From the NCBI GenBank assembly GCA_002420315.1, contig DIHU01000182.1:1-15733 (forward strand): 15,733 bases of DNA, written 5' to 3'. A program made the translations under genes and the position numbers. The notes beneath the pieces are model-generated. The model was not told the origin of the DNA, searched no databases, and was given only the letters and a program-made list of their open reading frames with translations. Source of the stretch: Akkermansiaceae bacterium UBA5688 (GTDB lineage Bacteria; Verrucomicrobiota; Verrucomicrobiia; Verrucomicrobiales; Akkermansiaceae). Below, piece by piece: positions 1-7,780 of the stretch (its first letter is position 1; the number at the start of each line of letters is the position of its first letter).

Positions 1-161
1 AACCCTGCCAAAGTATACATCAAGGTCGTCTTTCCAGCTCCACTCGGGCCACATAGAAACGCCTTTTCTCCAGGTTCAATCTTTAAATTAACCCCGCGAA
101 GAACCTCGATCTTCTTCTTAGCCAGGGTATACGAACGAAAGACCTGGTCAGCCTCAATCAT
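1..161 (-). CDS. ABC transporter ATP-binding protein, LolD/MacB-like (5' part only; runs off left edge)
   Basis: The first 53 residues are visible. They begin MIEADQVFRSY and reach a Walker A motif, GPSGAGKTT, at about residues 40-48, preceded by a VLRGVNLKIEPGE stretch. This is the usual N-terminus of a small ABC ATPase. Close packing of the 'EVLRGVNL' strand before Walker A resembles LolD, FtsE and MacB ATPases, which power lipoprotein release or export by partner permeases. The signature, Walker B and H-loop motifs lie outside the window, so the exact subfamily is inference. The ATG (161-159) overlaps the gspF stop codon in an ATGA, which implies translational coupling with gspF. A permease gene would be expected further left. 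Confidence is high for the ABC ATPase family and moderate for the LolD-like assignment. Confidence 0.83.
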   Translation of the reverse strand, partial: MIEADQVFRSYTLAKKKIEVLRGVNLKIEPGEKAFLCGPSGAGKTTLMYTLAG

Positions 162-1441
162 CGGCTACCAATACTCTCGATGGTTTGGAAAATTGCGGTA
201 ATCATGAGATAGGCCATCGAGCCAATCAGCACCGCCATGACCAACAAAACGGCTGGCATAATTAAAGCCATAATTGCCTGAAGGGAGTTATTGAGTTCCT
301 TATCAAAGCGATCTGCTGCTTTCCTTAGCGATTTATCGATCTTACCAGTTTGCTCACCAACCGAGACCATATCAACCAGCAGCGGAGCAAAAGCACCGGT
401 CCGGCTGAGCGAGGCGGAAAGCGAACGACCATCACCAACCCATTCGAGCATTTCACCTAGATTCTTTTGCAAATAAAGGTTCGGAGTTGCATCCTTTGTA
501 AGTTCAAGAGCTCTCAAAAGAGGGAGCCCATTACCAACGAGATTTGCCATTGTCTCTAGAAATTGAACGTAAAAACGATGCTCAATCACTCTACCAAAAA
601 GTGGCAGCTTCAGTTTTACCCGGTCCCAAGTTGGCCGGTTAGCCTCGTTTTCTTTCCATGCCTTGAAGAGCACCAAGCTCGCCGCAATCACCAAAAGAAG
701 GACGATCCACCATTTCATAAAGAAATCAGAAGTCCCCATGAGGAGCTTAGCACCAAGTGGGATTTGACCACCGGCACTACTTTCGATCAGCCCTGTCAGC
801 TGCGGAATAAGCTGGGTCACAAAAACAATTCCCACTCCGACTCCGGCCAAAACCAAAAAACAGGGGTAAATTAGCGCGAGAACAACCTTTCCCTGAAGCT
901 CTTGTAAGGTTTTAAGGTAATGAGCTTGTCGATCTAGAATTGTATCGAGCGCTCCACTTGCCTCACCTGCAGCTGCGAGATTACAATACAGCGAGCCGAA
1001 ACTTGGACTCACTCGTTTCAAAGCCGAAGAAAAACTGTTACCATCCCGAACGAGCTGACGGATCTTGGAGGAAACCACCTTGAGGTTGCCCAACTCTTGG
1101 CGATTTTCCATCGCCTTGAGAGCAGGCTCCAGCTGCAAACCAGCAGCTAACATATCGGAAAGTTCTTCGGTGAAGAGGACAATCTCACCACGCTTAAGTT
1201 TAATCGGACCTTCAGGAATAACCTCTTCTTCCTTAACTTTGGCTACACCCGCCGCTCCTGGAGCACTTTTGCCAGAATCCTTTTTGGGCGAAACTTTACT
1301 CTCTGCATTTTCGCTCATCGAGACCGGTTGTAGTCCCTTTTTGCCAAGCTGACGGAGCGCTTCACCCCGATCCCCAGCATCAAGAGATCCTGTCACCACG
1401 GAACCACCTCCGTTGAGCGCTTTGTAAGTAAAACTAGCCAC
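158..1441 (-). CDS. gspF: Type II secretion / type IV pilus inner-membrane platform protein (GspF/PilC family)
   Basis: The 427-residue protein has the family layout. A short N-terminal domain (1-42, FTYKALN...GSLDA) is followed by an Ala/Lys-rich linker (about 43-80) and two T2SSF repeats (about 88-215 and 288-415). The repeats carry the paired motifs GEASG (159-163) and GEQTGKID (362-369). Hydrophobic segments lie at about 187-212, 244-262 and 392-416, matching the usual three membrane helices. GspF/PilC proteins form the cytoplasmic-membrane platform on which the ATPase drives pilin or pseudopilin assembly. The gene follows gspE after 20 bp and ends in an ATGA overlap with an ABC ATPase gene. 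The start codon is GTG (1441-1439); no better ATG exists upstream, and no strong Shine-Dalgarno site is visible. Without pilin or GspD genes here, T2SS and type IV pilus roles cannot be separated. Confidence 0.95.
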   Translation of the reverse strand: MASFTYKALNGGGSVVTGSLDAGDRGEALRQLGKKGLQPVSMSENAESKVSPKKDSGKSAPGAAGVAKVKEEEVIPEGPIKLKRGEIVLFTEELSDMLAAGLQLEPALKAMENRQELGNLKVVSSKIRQLVRDGNSFSSALKRVSPSFGSLYCNLAAAGEASGALDTILDRQAHYLKTLQELQGKVVLALIYPCFLVLAGVGVGIVFVTQLIPQLTGLIESSAGGQIPLGAKLLMGTSDFFMKWWIVLLLVIAASLVLFKAWKENEANRPTWDRVKLKLPLFGRVIEHRFYVQFLETMANLVGNGLPLLRALELTKDATPNLYLQKNLGEMLEWVGDGRSLSASLSRTGAFAPLLVDMVSVGEQTGKIDKSLRKAADRFDKELNNSLQAIMALIMPAVLLVMAVLIGSMAYLMITAIFQTIESIGSR

Positions 1442-1461
1442 CTTTTTAAATCTTGAAGTTC

Positions 1462-3174
1462 TTAGTGGCCCGATGCCAGATCTGTTGCAGTCACCGAAAC
1501 GACTTCCCCAATAGTTGTATCACCCTTCATCACCTTGTACCAGCCATACTCTCGCATAGGAATAAAGCCATCCTTAATCGCCTGCGCCTTCAACGTAGGA
1601 GAGTCCGAATTTTTTGCGACAAGCTCTTCCATCTCGTTACCAATAAGAATGACCTCATAGATCGCTAAACGTCCGGAAAAACCAGTATTTCTACACTTAT
1701 CACAACTGCCCGGCTCGTAAGCCTGCCCTGTGACATAATCCGGAATCTCGAGAAGCGCTCGCTGATCAAGTGGAATATCTACTGGAATTTTACAATGATT
1801 GCATAAACGCCTCACTAACCGCTGGGCAAGAAAGGCGCGGACTGAAGCGGCTACCAAGAAAGGCTCAACACCCATATCGACTAACCGGCTAATGCCTCCG
1901 AGAGCATCGTTGGTGTGCAAGGTCGAGAATACAAGGTGCCCAGTGAGAGATGCTCGGATCGCAATTTCGGCAGTCTCAAGATCACGAATCTCACCAAGCA
2001 TCACAATATTTGGATCTGCTCGCAGAATCGAACGGAGCCCGCTTGCAAAAGTTAGACCAATTTCACTCTTAACCGCGATCTGCATCACACCTTCCAACTT
2101 GTTCTCAACTGGATCCTCGATTGTTACAATCCGAGTATCAGAAGTATTTAATTCACTTAAAAAGGAATAAAGACTGGTCGATTTACCAGAACCTGTCGGC
2201 CCCGTGATTAGAATAATTCCATTTGGAAGGCTTAAAATACTTTCGATTTTCTTAAGAACAAAATCCTCCATCCCAAGCAATTCCACGTTGAACTTTTCCT
2301 GGTTCAAAAGACGCAAACTCACAGATTCCCCCTCCACTGTTGGGACAGTAGCAACACGGACATCGATTGAGGATCCTTCAAACTGAAGATTAATTCGACC
2401 ATCCTGAGGTAGGCGCCGCTCGGCAATATCGAGCTTCGACATAATCTTCAAACGAGCAATCACCGAGGATTGAAGTGACTTAATTTGATCGGGGACAGCA
2501 ATGTCAATCAGGCTCCCATCAACGCGATAACGAATACGTAGATTGTCTGCTAAAGGTTCAACATGAATATCAGTCGCTTTTTGATCGAGGGCCTCGCGTA
2601 TAATTTGATTCACAAATTTAACGACGCTAGCCTCTTCGTCTTCGACCTCGTCAATGACGCTGGCCTCATCTTTCATCTCAAGGTTATCGAGATCCAGATC
2701 TCGCCCTTCGAGAAGCTGCTCAAAAGTATCAGCACCCACACCGTAGAGTTTCCTGAGAGCTTCATGCACGCGCCGACGCGAAGCCATGTGCCATACAATT
2801 GGCATATCAATTGCCTGGGCAGCTGCCTGTCGCGCCATCAGGTTAAGCGGATCATAGGTTGCCATATGCAACCGGACACCTTCACCCTCGCCTTCAATCT
2901 CGAGCGGGAGGACACGATATTTGAGAGCAACCTGCGGCCCACAAGCAGCCCGAAGCGGTAATGGCTTCTCGGATACATCAATCTCGGCGAGCCACTCCAT
3001 GTGGAGATCCTGTGAAAGTTGTTGCATGTAAGGCTCTTCGTCAACCAGACCGCTGTCTAGGATTTCGTCAACCGGAGAACTTTGGCGATGGCTGGCCTCA
3101 TCCACTGCCTCCTGAAGGGCAGGGATATCGGAGCAACCAGTTTGGCGGGCGGGCTTGAGAAGGAGCTCAGTCAT
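1462..3174 (-). CDS. gspE: Type II secretion / type IV pilus assembly ATPase (GspE/PilB family)
   Basis: This is a hexameric traffic ATPase that powers pseudopilus or pilus assembly at the inner membrane. From the ATG at 3174 it has 570 residues, normal for the family. An N-terminal MshEN-like region is followed by the T2SSE core. Counted from this start, the core shows Walker A GPTGSGKS (about 325-332), the Asp box TIEDPVE (about 351-357), the Walker B region IVMLGEIRD with its catalytic Glu (about 395), and the His box GHLVFSTLHTNDA. Two CxxC pairs (CNHC about 458-461, CDKC about 491-494) form the zinc site typical of GspE/PilB. A TTG at 3228 would add 18 residues (total 588), but neither site has a clear Shine-Dalgarno sequence, and MTELLLKPA is the more family-like beginning. 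It is first in the cluster with gspF. Confidence 0.95.
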   Translation of the reverse strand: MTELLLKPARQTGCSDIPALQEAVDEASHRQSSPVDEILDSGLVDEEPYMQQLSQDLHMEWLAEIDVSEKPLPLRAACGPQVALKYRVLPLEIEGEGEGVRLHMATYDPLNLMARQAAAQAIDMPIVWHMASRRRVHEALRKLYGVGADTFEQLLEGRDLDLDNLEMKDEASVIDEVEDEEASVVKFVNQIIREALDQKATDIHVEPLADNLRIRYRVDGSLIDIAVPDQIKSLQSSVIARLKIMSKLDIAERRLPQDGRINLQFEGSSIDVRVATVPTVEGESVSLRLLNQEKFNVELLGMEDFVLKKIESILSLPNGIILITGPTGSGKSTSLYSFLSELNTSDTRIVTIEDPVENKLEGVMQIAVKSEIGLTFASGLRSILRADPNIVMLGEIRDLETAEIAIRASLTGHLVFSTLHTNDALGGISRLVDMGVEPFLVAASVRAFLAQRLVRRLCNHCKIPVDIPLDQRALLEIPDYVTGQAYEPGSCDKCRNTGFSGRLAIYEVILIGNEMEELVAKNSDSPTLKAQAIKDGFIPMREYGWYKVMKGDTTIGEVVSVTATDLASGH

Positions 3175-3270
3175 TTGTGGTCTAAGTATTGATAAAACGC
3201 TCGTAGTGGAAAGTTCTGTCTGCCCCAATGTTGATGAATTCTAACTTTTCGCAAGCAAAGTGATTTTCGT

Positions 3271-3299
3271 TTGCGCGATTAGCCCCTTGAGGGTAAGCT
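3271..3299 (+). promoter_or_regulatory. Candidate sigma70-type promoter for the plus-strand RNA
   Basis: A TTGCGC hexamer (3271-3276) is separated by exactly 17 bp from TAAGCT (3294-3299). The predicted start point, 6-7 bases further on, falls at about 3305, where the closing helix of the downstream rod-shaped RNA begins. The -10 is a weak match, but spacing and position agree with the RNA. The region also lies between divergent transcripts, so a gspE promoter may overlap it. Confidence 0.4.
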
Positions 3300-3304
3300 C
3301 TCCC

Positions 3305-3475
3305 ACTGCCTGATACGCCAGAAGTGGTTGATTGGCCGACCCGATAATATTAAAAATGGGGGTTGCCCCCAAAGAATCAATGTCATGCCTTCGTTGGAAG
3401 ATTGCGATTCGATGGAGACCCCCAACCTACTGGGCTTCGGGAATGCGGCTCATGCGCCACGGACGGTTAGGCAGT
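3305..3475 (+). ncRNA. Candidate 6S-like (SsrS-type) regulatory RNA
   Basis: The sequence can be paired by eye into one long interrupted rod. The closing helix pairs 3305-3314 with 3466-3475 (10 bp including two G-T pairs). GTGG 3324-3327 then pairs with CCAC 3457-3460. A 6-by-6 internal bubble follows (3328-3333 against 3451-3456). Next come GGCCG 3334-3338 with CGGCT 3446-3450, and CCCGA 3340-3344 with TCGGG 3437-3441. GGGGG 3358-3362 can pair with CCCCC 3419-3423 or with 3366-3370. The tip is GAATC 3374-3378 with GATTC 3406-3410, plus CTTC 3389-3392 with GAAG 3397-3400. Length (171 nt), closing stem, central bubble and long terminal arm are the hallmarks of 6S RNA, which binds sigma70 RNA polymerase as an open-promoter mimic. 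A promoter-like sequence precedes it and an intrinsic terminator follows within 7 bases. The 6S identity is inference; another structured RNA is possible. Confidence 0.52.
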
Positions 3476-3481
3476 AATCCT

Positions 3482-3510
3482 AAAACCCGCTCTTCTTGGA
3501 GCGGGTTTTT
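3482..3510 (+). terminator. Rho-independent terminator, probably bidirectional
   Basis: An 11-bp perfect stem pairs AAAACCCGCTC (3482-3492) with GAGCGGGTTTT (3499-3509) around a 6-base loop. On the plus strand it ends in a five-T run followed by CTTT, just after the candidate RNA. On the minus strand it lies 22 bases past the stop codon of the HEAT/TPR-like gene and ends in four T. It probably terminates both transcripts. Confidence 0.85.
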
Positions 3511-3531
3511 CTTTACTCGGGCACAACATCG

Positions 3532-6138
3532 CTAGCGGACAGGGAATCCGCCCGATTGAAACCGGCGGCGCTGCTGATGAAGCTCCCATCGACTGGAGGC
3601 GCGGCCTAAAACCTCATTTTTTATCGAGAGAGCACTCCATTTCAGCGCTTCTTCCCGATTTTTTCGGGCAAAATAAATCTCGCCCATAGTATCAAGGTAG
3701 GCTGCCGATTGAGGTTTCATCTCTAACGCCTTGATTAAATAGGCCTCAGCTTCATCCAAGCAACGATTAGCACGGGATGCTAACCACGCGAAATTGTTAT
3801 AAGCATTATCATCCTTCGGAAACTTCCTAATCACTTCGCGGGCATAGTCTGCAGATTGAGCGAAGAGCTGGTCATGCAACTCATTTAATCCAACTTCCCT
3901 AAGGACTGGAAAGAGTTCATTGGCGAGATAGCCGTCTCTAGGAAGAATGCGGTGGGCTTCCGAAAATGCTGCGACCGCCCGACCAATATCACCCTTCTCC
4001 ATTGCGACCGCACCTTGAGCCACCAAAACTTGAAACCGATCTCTCATCAGAAAAATCCCACCGGTCACTCCTCCGTAACTAGAAATCACAGCCGCCACTT
4101 CTCGGTAAGCCAATGCTTCTTTCCAATTTCGAAGAGTCGCAGCGCCAGCCGAGAGGCCTTCAATAACGTCATCAATACCACTATAATCTCCAGGAAGAGG
4201 AACGACTTCACTCCTCAGCAGCGCCGCTCGCAGACTTTGATGACTCTCGCCTATGAATCCAACCTGAAGTTGTTGGCCAGCGATCGTCTCAAGTTCCTTC
4301 ACTGTTCCAGAAGAAAGAACTCGCGCACGTTCGATCATTTCCTTCCATTCCTTCTTACCTGCTAATTTGAAAGCCAAGCCCTTCTGCCACATGAAAATGG
4401 AGCTGACAGACTCAGCTTGGAATTCGACCTTTTCGAGATGATCGATCGCATCTTTAATTCTTCCTCCATCAAGCGCGATAAGGTAGCGAAGAAAATTGCT
4501 GTCAAATCCAAGATTCGCCTGTTCCTCACAAATACGAAGCAACTCGCTTTCTCGATTACGGTATTGAAGAATCTGAAATAATTTCTTCAGACCATCCAAA
4601 GCTTCTTCGGATTTCAGAACACTAATAACAACACTTTCAAAAACTTCGTTATACCTCTCAGGGGAAACTAGCAAATGACGATTGGAAAACGAACACGTCA
4701 TCGCCAGCCGTTCGTCCATAGATATTTTTGGCATTATTTCCCCAAGAAGATTGAAAACCCAAATATGCTCTTCATCACTATAAAGCATCTCACCTAAAAA
4801 GACCGAGGCGGTCGCATCATGCCCCTCGATTTCCCGCGCAACAGCAGTCACGACCGAAAGAGGCGCTGAGAAATACATTTCACGAGCTAAGGCTGAATGA
4901 CTAATTTCAGGCTTTCCTCTAGCAGCGTTGAACACAGCTAAAGCTACATTCCTTGCGTCACTAACCCGGCCGCGCCCCTCTAGAAACTCAACTGCCGAAA
5001 TCATTCGATCGGTCTCAATTCCACGCCCCTCATTTTGCAACTCCTCTGCGACTTTTAAAGAAAGCGAAGCAAGCCAGCTGTCCATCTCTGAGGCATCCGG
5101 CACCCCAATGAGGTTTTGGGCATTGATATACTCCTCTTGCATCAAATAATAACTGATCTTCGCTGCCAAATATCCATTACCTAGACGTTCAACAACCTCC
5201 TTACCTCGCCCCATACGGAACAAATTCATTCGAGCCTCGCGTTCCTCGCTTTCTTGATTACTGAGATAAAGAAGAGACTCGTAGGCCTTTGTCTTAACCT
5301 CAGTATCCCCTTTATAATCAGCGAGAGTCCACTTGATATAATTTTGCACCGGTAGCCCGAGCTTCCCGATTTCAAGGAGGTATTCAAAGTAAGGTTCGAA
5401 GTCACCCTCTACCAAAGCCGCAATCACCTCGGCAGAACGATCGCCCAACCGAGCCGCTTCAACCCGAAGCAACTTCGCATCTCCCTTTACACGGAGATAT
5501 CCTAAATAACGCTGATAGTTTTCCGCTAAATCTCCCTTCCTAAGTCGCTCTAATTCCTGGTCCAGCCCCCCTGTCACATCAAGAAGATGGCCGAGGCGAA
5601 TAATATGATCGTACTTATCACTCAGGCCCAAAATCTCCTTAGCCTCCTCAAATTTTCCATCATTTAAATACCTCCGGACTATTCGAGGCATATATTGAGC
5701 GATCATGGCCTCCATTCGGGTAATCACCCGGTCACTCTTCTCGACCCGACGGAGTCTTAAAATAAAGTCGAACTCCTCAAGAGAACGCAATTGCTCCAAA
5801 ACAGCAACCCGACCACGCGGCGAAGACTCCAAATACTTGTCTATCAAGATGACAACTTTTTCAGAAGTTTCCGGCGTGATTCCGAGAAGAAGCTTCTGAG
5901 TCAACACGGATGCTCGGGCCGCGATTTCTGGGTCTTCGTTTTTAGAAAGCTCTTGCAGTAAAGAAAGCGCGTCTTCCCCAGTCTCCCAAATCTCGCTCAT
6001 CGCCTCCACGCGAACTCCGTAGTCTTGTGACCCGAGTGCCTCGCTCCACTTTTTTTTCTGATCGGGAGTGATCCCCGCAGCAGACGCGGAAAGGCCTAGC
6101 GCAAAAAGCGAGCCCAGAAGAAGCATAACCTTACTCAT
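3532..6138 (-). CDS. Exported HEAT/TPR-like repeat protein, 868 aa, function unknown
   Basis: I do not recognise a specific family. The protein starts with a clear signal peptide (about 1-21: basic MSK, a Leu-rich core, then ASAA), so it is predicted to enter the periplasm or outer envelope. Residues about 22-90 look like HEAT-type paired helices (GVRVEAMSEIW, DPEIAARASVL). The long middle is all helical and low in recognisable motifs. The last 150 residues contain TPR-like units, for example DNAYNNFAWLASRANR, CLDEAEAYLIKALEMKPQS, and AAYLDTMGEIYFARKNREEA. Such solenoids usually scaffold protein complexes. No catalytic motif is visible. The ATG at 6138 has no obvious Shine-Dalgarno site. The gene lies 84 bp downstream of the small membrane protein gene, so it may be the last gene of the operon or have its own promoter. 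It ends at the 3482-3510 terminator. Confidence 0.85.
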   Translation of the reverse strand: MSKVMLLLGSLFALGLSASAAGITPDQKKKWSEALGSQDYGVRVEAMSEIWETGEDALSLLQELSKNEDPEIAARASVLTQKLLLGITPETSEKVVILIDKYLESSPRGRVAVLEQLRSLEEFDFILRLRRVEKSDRVITRMEAMIAQYMPRIVRRYLNDGKFEEAKEILGLSDKYDHIIRLGHLLDVTGGLDQELERLRKGDLAENYQRYLGYLRVKGDAKLLRVEAARLGDRSAEVIAALVEGDFEPYFEYLLEIGKLGLPVQNYIKWTLADYKGDTEVKTKAYESLLYLSNQESEEREARMNLFRMGRGKEVVERLGNGYLAAKISYYLMQEEYINAQNLIGVPDASEMDSWLASLSLKVAEELQNEGRGIETDRMISAVEFLEGRGRVSDARNVALAVFNAARGKPEISHSALAREMYFSAPLSVVTAVAREIEGHDATASVFLGEMLYSDEEHIWVFNLLGEIMPKISMDERLAMTCSFSNRHLLVSPERYNEVFESVVISVLKSEEALDGLKKLFQILQYRNRESELLRICEEQANLGFDSNFLRYLIALDGGRIKDAIDHLEKVEFQAESVSSIFMWQKGLAFKLAGKKEWKEMIERARVLSSGTVKELETIAGQQLQVGFIGESHQSLRAALLRSEVVPLPGDYSGIDDVIEGLSAGAATLRNWKEALAYREVAAVISSYGGVTGGIFLMRDRFQVLVAQGAVAMEKGDIGRAVAAFSEAHRILPRDGYLANELFPVLREVGLNELHDQLFAQSADYAREVIRKFPKDDNAYNNFAWLASRANRCLDEAEAYLIKALEMKPQSAAYLDTMGEIYFARKNREEALKWSALSIKNEVLGRASSRWELHQQRRRFQSGGFPVR

Positions 6139-6222
6139 ATCTATTAGATGTTATAAAGGTGCTATTTTTTCTCAACCACGCAAGAAATCATCCGAGAAGT
6201 TCAATCACCAACGAAGACGACC

Positions 6223-6447
6223 CTAACCGCGACCGCGAATCAGTCGAATCAGTAAAAAAACCACCAGAATTCCAACCAGAATTCCGGACAACATTAAGGA
6301 ATAGGTTGAAACGGGAAAAATCTCATCAAAAACTCCAAACTCCAACAATTTAGCCTCATATTCGGGGGCAATAAACCTTCCAAAAATAAAAAAAATACCG
6401 GCGGATGCTAAAAGACCCCAAGTAACTGACATTTGACGCTTTTTCAT
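6223..6447 (-). CDS. Small two-helix membrane protein, 74 aa, function unknown
   Basis: The 74 residues contain two hydrophobic segments, about 8-26 (VTWGLLASAGIFFIFGRFI) and 48-68 (SLMLSGILVGILVVFLLIRLI). They are joined by an acidic loop (EYEAKLLEFGVFDEIF), and the protein ends in a basic tail RLIRGRG. This predicts two membrane passes with both ends on the cytoplasmic side. Its ATG overlaps the mnmE stop codon in an ATGA, so translation is probably coupled to mnmE. The clean coding character and the overlap support a real gene. I do not recognise a family, and no function can be inferred beyond membrane location. Confidence 0.75.
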   Translation of the reverse strand: MKKRQMSVTWGLLASAGIFFIFGRFIAPEYEAKLLEFGVFDEIFPVSTYSLMLSGILVGILVVFLLIRLIRGRG

Positions 6448-7775
6448 TTTCCAATACAGAAATTACCAAAAATCTCACCTAAAATCTCTTCAGTATCAAC
6501 GATACCGGCAATTTCACCAATTGCGGTAAGAGCTTCCCTTAAATCGAGGGCCGTCAATTCGGGCTCATCACCCGCCCGCAGAGAGGTAATCGCCTTGATT
6601 AACGAAGATTGAGCGCGTGTCAAGCAAGCCTGATGTCTTGCATTCACCGCAACTGAATGGTCTCCCCATTGGGCTTCATCAAGCGATAATAGTTTAGAAA
6701 TCGCACTCTCTAGATCTTCAAACCCAGAACCGGATTCACAAGAAATCCTTAAACCTTTCGCGCCAGCCCAGCTAACATCCTCGAGATCTGACTTATTTAG
6801 GATATCGAGCCTTCGGGCTCCATCTGGAATACTGACCTCAGCTGAATCAACAAAAGATTCACTAAGATCCCAGATCACCAAAACCAAATCAGCCCGTGCC
6901 AACTGACCATGCGTCATGGCAATTCCCTCTTGTTCGATCTCGTCGCTAGATTCCCTAACTCCCGCTGTGTCGATCAATCGAAGCGGAATACCCCGTAAAT
7001 TGACTACTTCCTCAATCGTGTCTCGAGTCGTGCCTTCTTTGGAACTCACAATCGCACGTTGATATCCCAACAAACGATTCAGTAAGCTAGATTTACCAAC
7101 ATTCGGTTTGCCAAAAATCACCGTCCGAACGCCCTCTCGCAAAATCCGTCCCTGATCAGCGGTTGACAGCAAACCAGCAATCGAAGCTGATTGTTCTGAC
7201 AGCGTTCTGCAAAGCGCCGCTCCAACTTCCGGGTCGATATCCTCTTCAGGAAAATCAATAAAGGCCTCCAAATGGGCTGTCGCACCAAGCAACTTTGCGC
7301 GGATATTCTCACAAGTTCTCCCCAGACGACCATCTAATTGTTCATTTGCCGAACGCAAAGCCAACGAAGTCTGGGCCGAAATTAGATCCATGACTGCCTC
7401 AGCCTGGGTCAAATCCATCCGCCCGTTCATAAATGCCCTCTGAGTAAACTCGCCCGGTCCAGCTGGGATCGCTCCTGCCTCCACAAACCTTTCCAAGACA
7501 CGCCGCGTTACCATGACTCCCCCGTGCCCTGTGAACTCAACAACATCCTCACCCGTGTAACTCCCCGGCCCCTCAAATGTGATTAGTAAGCCCTCATCAA
7601 TGACTCTTCCTGTATCATCCTGAATCGAACGTAAACCTACTCTTCTTGGCTTGGGCAAAACTTCACCCCTCACCACCGAGATTGCGATTTTAAACGCGCG
7701 AGCACCAGACAGTCGGATCACCGAGACCGCACCCATTCCGGGAGGGCTTGCAATAGCGACAATCGTTTCAGACAT
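6444..7775 (-). CDS. mnmE: tRNA uridine-5-carboxymethylaminomethyl modification GTPase MnmE (TrmE)
   Basis: MnmE works with MnmG to install the (carboxymethyl)aminomethyl group on the wobble uridine (U34) of several tRNAs. The 443 residues match the family length. The N-terminal tetrahydrofolate-binding domain begins with the typical IVAIASPPGMGAVSVIRLSG (5-24). The GTPase domain has G1 GKPNVGKS (222-229), G2 within EGTTRD (247-252), G3 DTAG (269-272) and G4 NKSD (327-330). The protein ends FGNFCIGK, with the conserved C-terminal Cys (440) of the CIGK signature. It starts at an ATG 5 bp after the hisC stop and overlaps the next gene by ATGA. No mnmG is in the window. Confidence 0.98.
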   Translation of the reverse strand: MSETIVAIASPPGMGAVSVIRLSGARAFKIAISVVRGEVLPKPRRVGLRSIQDDTGRVIDEGLLITFEGPGSYTGEDVVEFTGHGGVMVTRRVLERFVEAGAIPAGPGEFTQRAFMNGRMDLTQAEAVMDLISAQTSLALRSANEQLDGRLGRTCENIRAKLLGATAHLEAFIDFPEEDIDPEVGAALCRTLSEQSASIAGLLSTADQGRILREGVRTVIFGKPNVGKSSLLNRLLGYQRAIVSSKEGTTRDTIEEVVNLRGIPLRLIDTAGVRESSDEIEQEGIAMTHGQLARADLVLVIWDLSESFVDSAEVSIPDGARRLDILNKSDLEDVSWAGAKGLRISCESGSGFEDLESAISKLLSLDEAQWGDHSVAVNARHQACLTRAQSSLIKAITSLRAGDEPELTALDLREALTAIGEIAGIVDTEEILGEIFGNFCIGK

Positions 7776-7780
7776 CAGAA

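Noticed and set aside
563..874. Long plus-strand open frames opposite gspF and other minus-strand genes
   Set aside because: The opposite strand encodes clear protein families; these frames have no domain, signal or ribosome site and are shadows.
3175..3228. TTG-initiated 18-residue extension of gspE
   Set aside because: There is no ribosome site, and the ATG at 3174 gives the more typical family N-terminus. It remains possible.
3305..3475. SRP RNA, RNase P RNA or tmRNA as the identity of the structured RNA
   Set aside because: The conserved core sequences of those RNAs, such as the GGAAGGA-type SRP loop and the RNase P GAGGAAAGTCC, are absent.
3332..3535. Plus-strand open frame of 67 residues in the gap between gspE and the HEAT/TPR-like gene
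   Set aside because: It overlaps the rod-shaped RNA and the terminator hairpin, starts with TTG without a ribosome site, and its translation resembles no protein domain.
6150..6185. A TATAAC and TTGAGA pair upstream of the HEAT/TPR-like gene as a promoter
   Set aside because: The spacing is 14 bp, too short for a normal sigma70 promoter, and no other support is visible.
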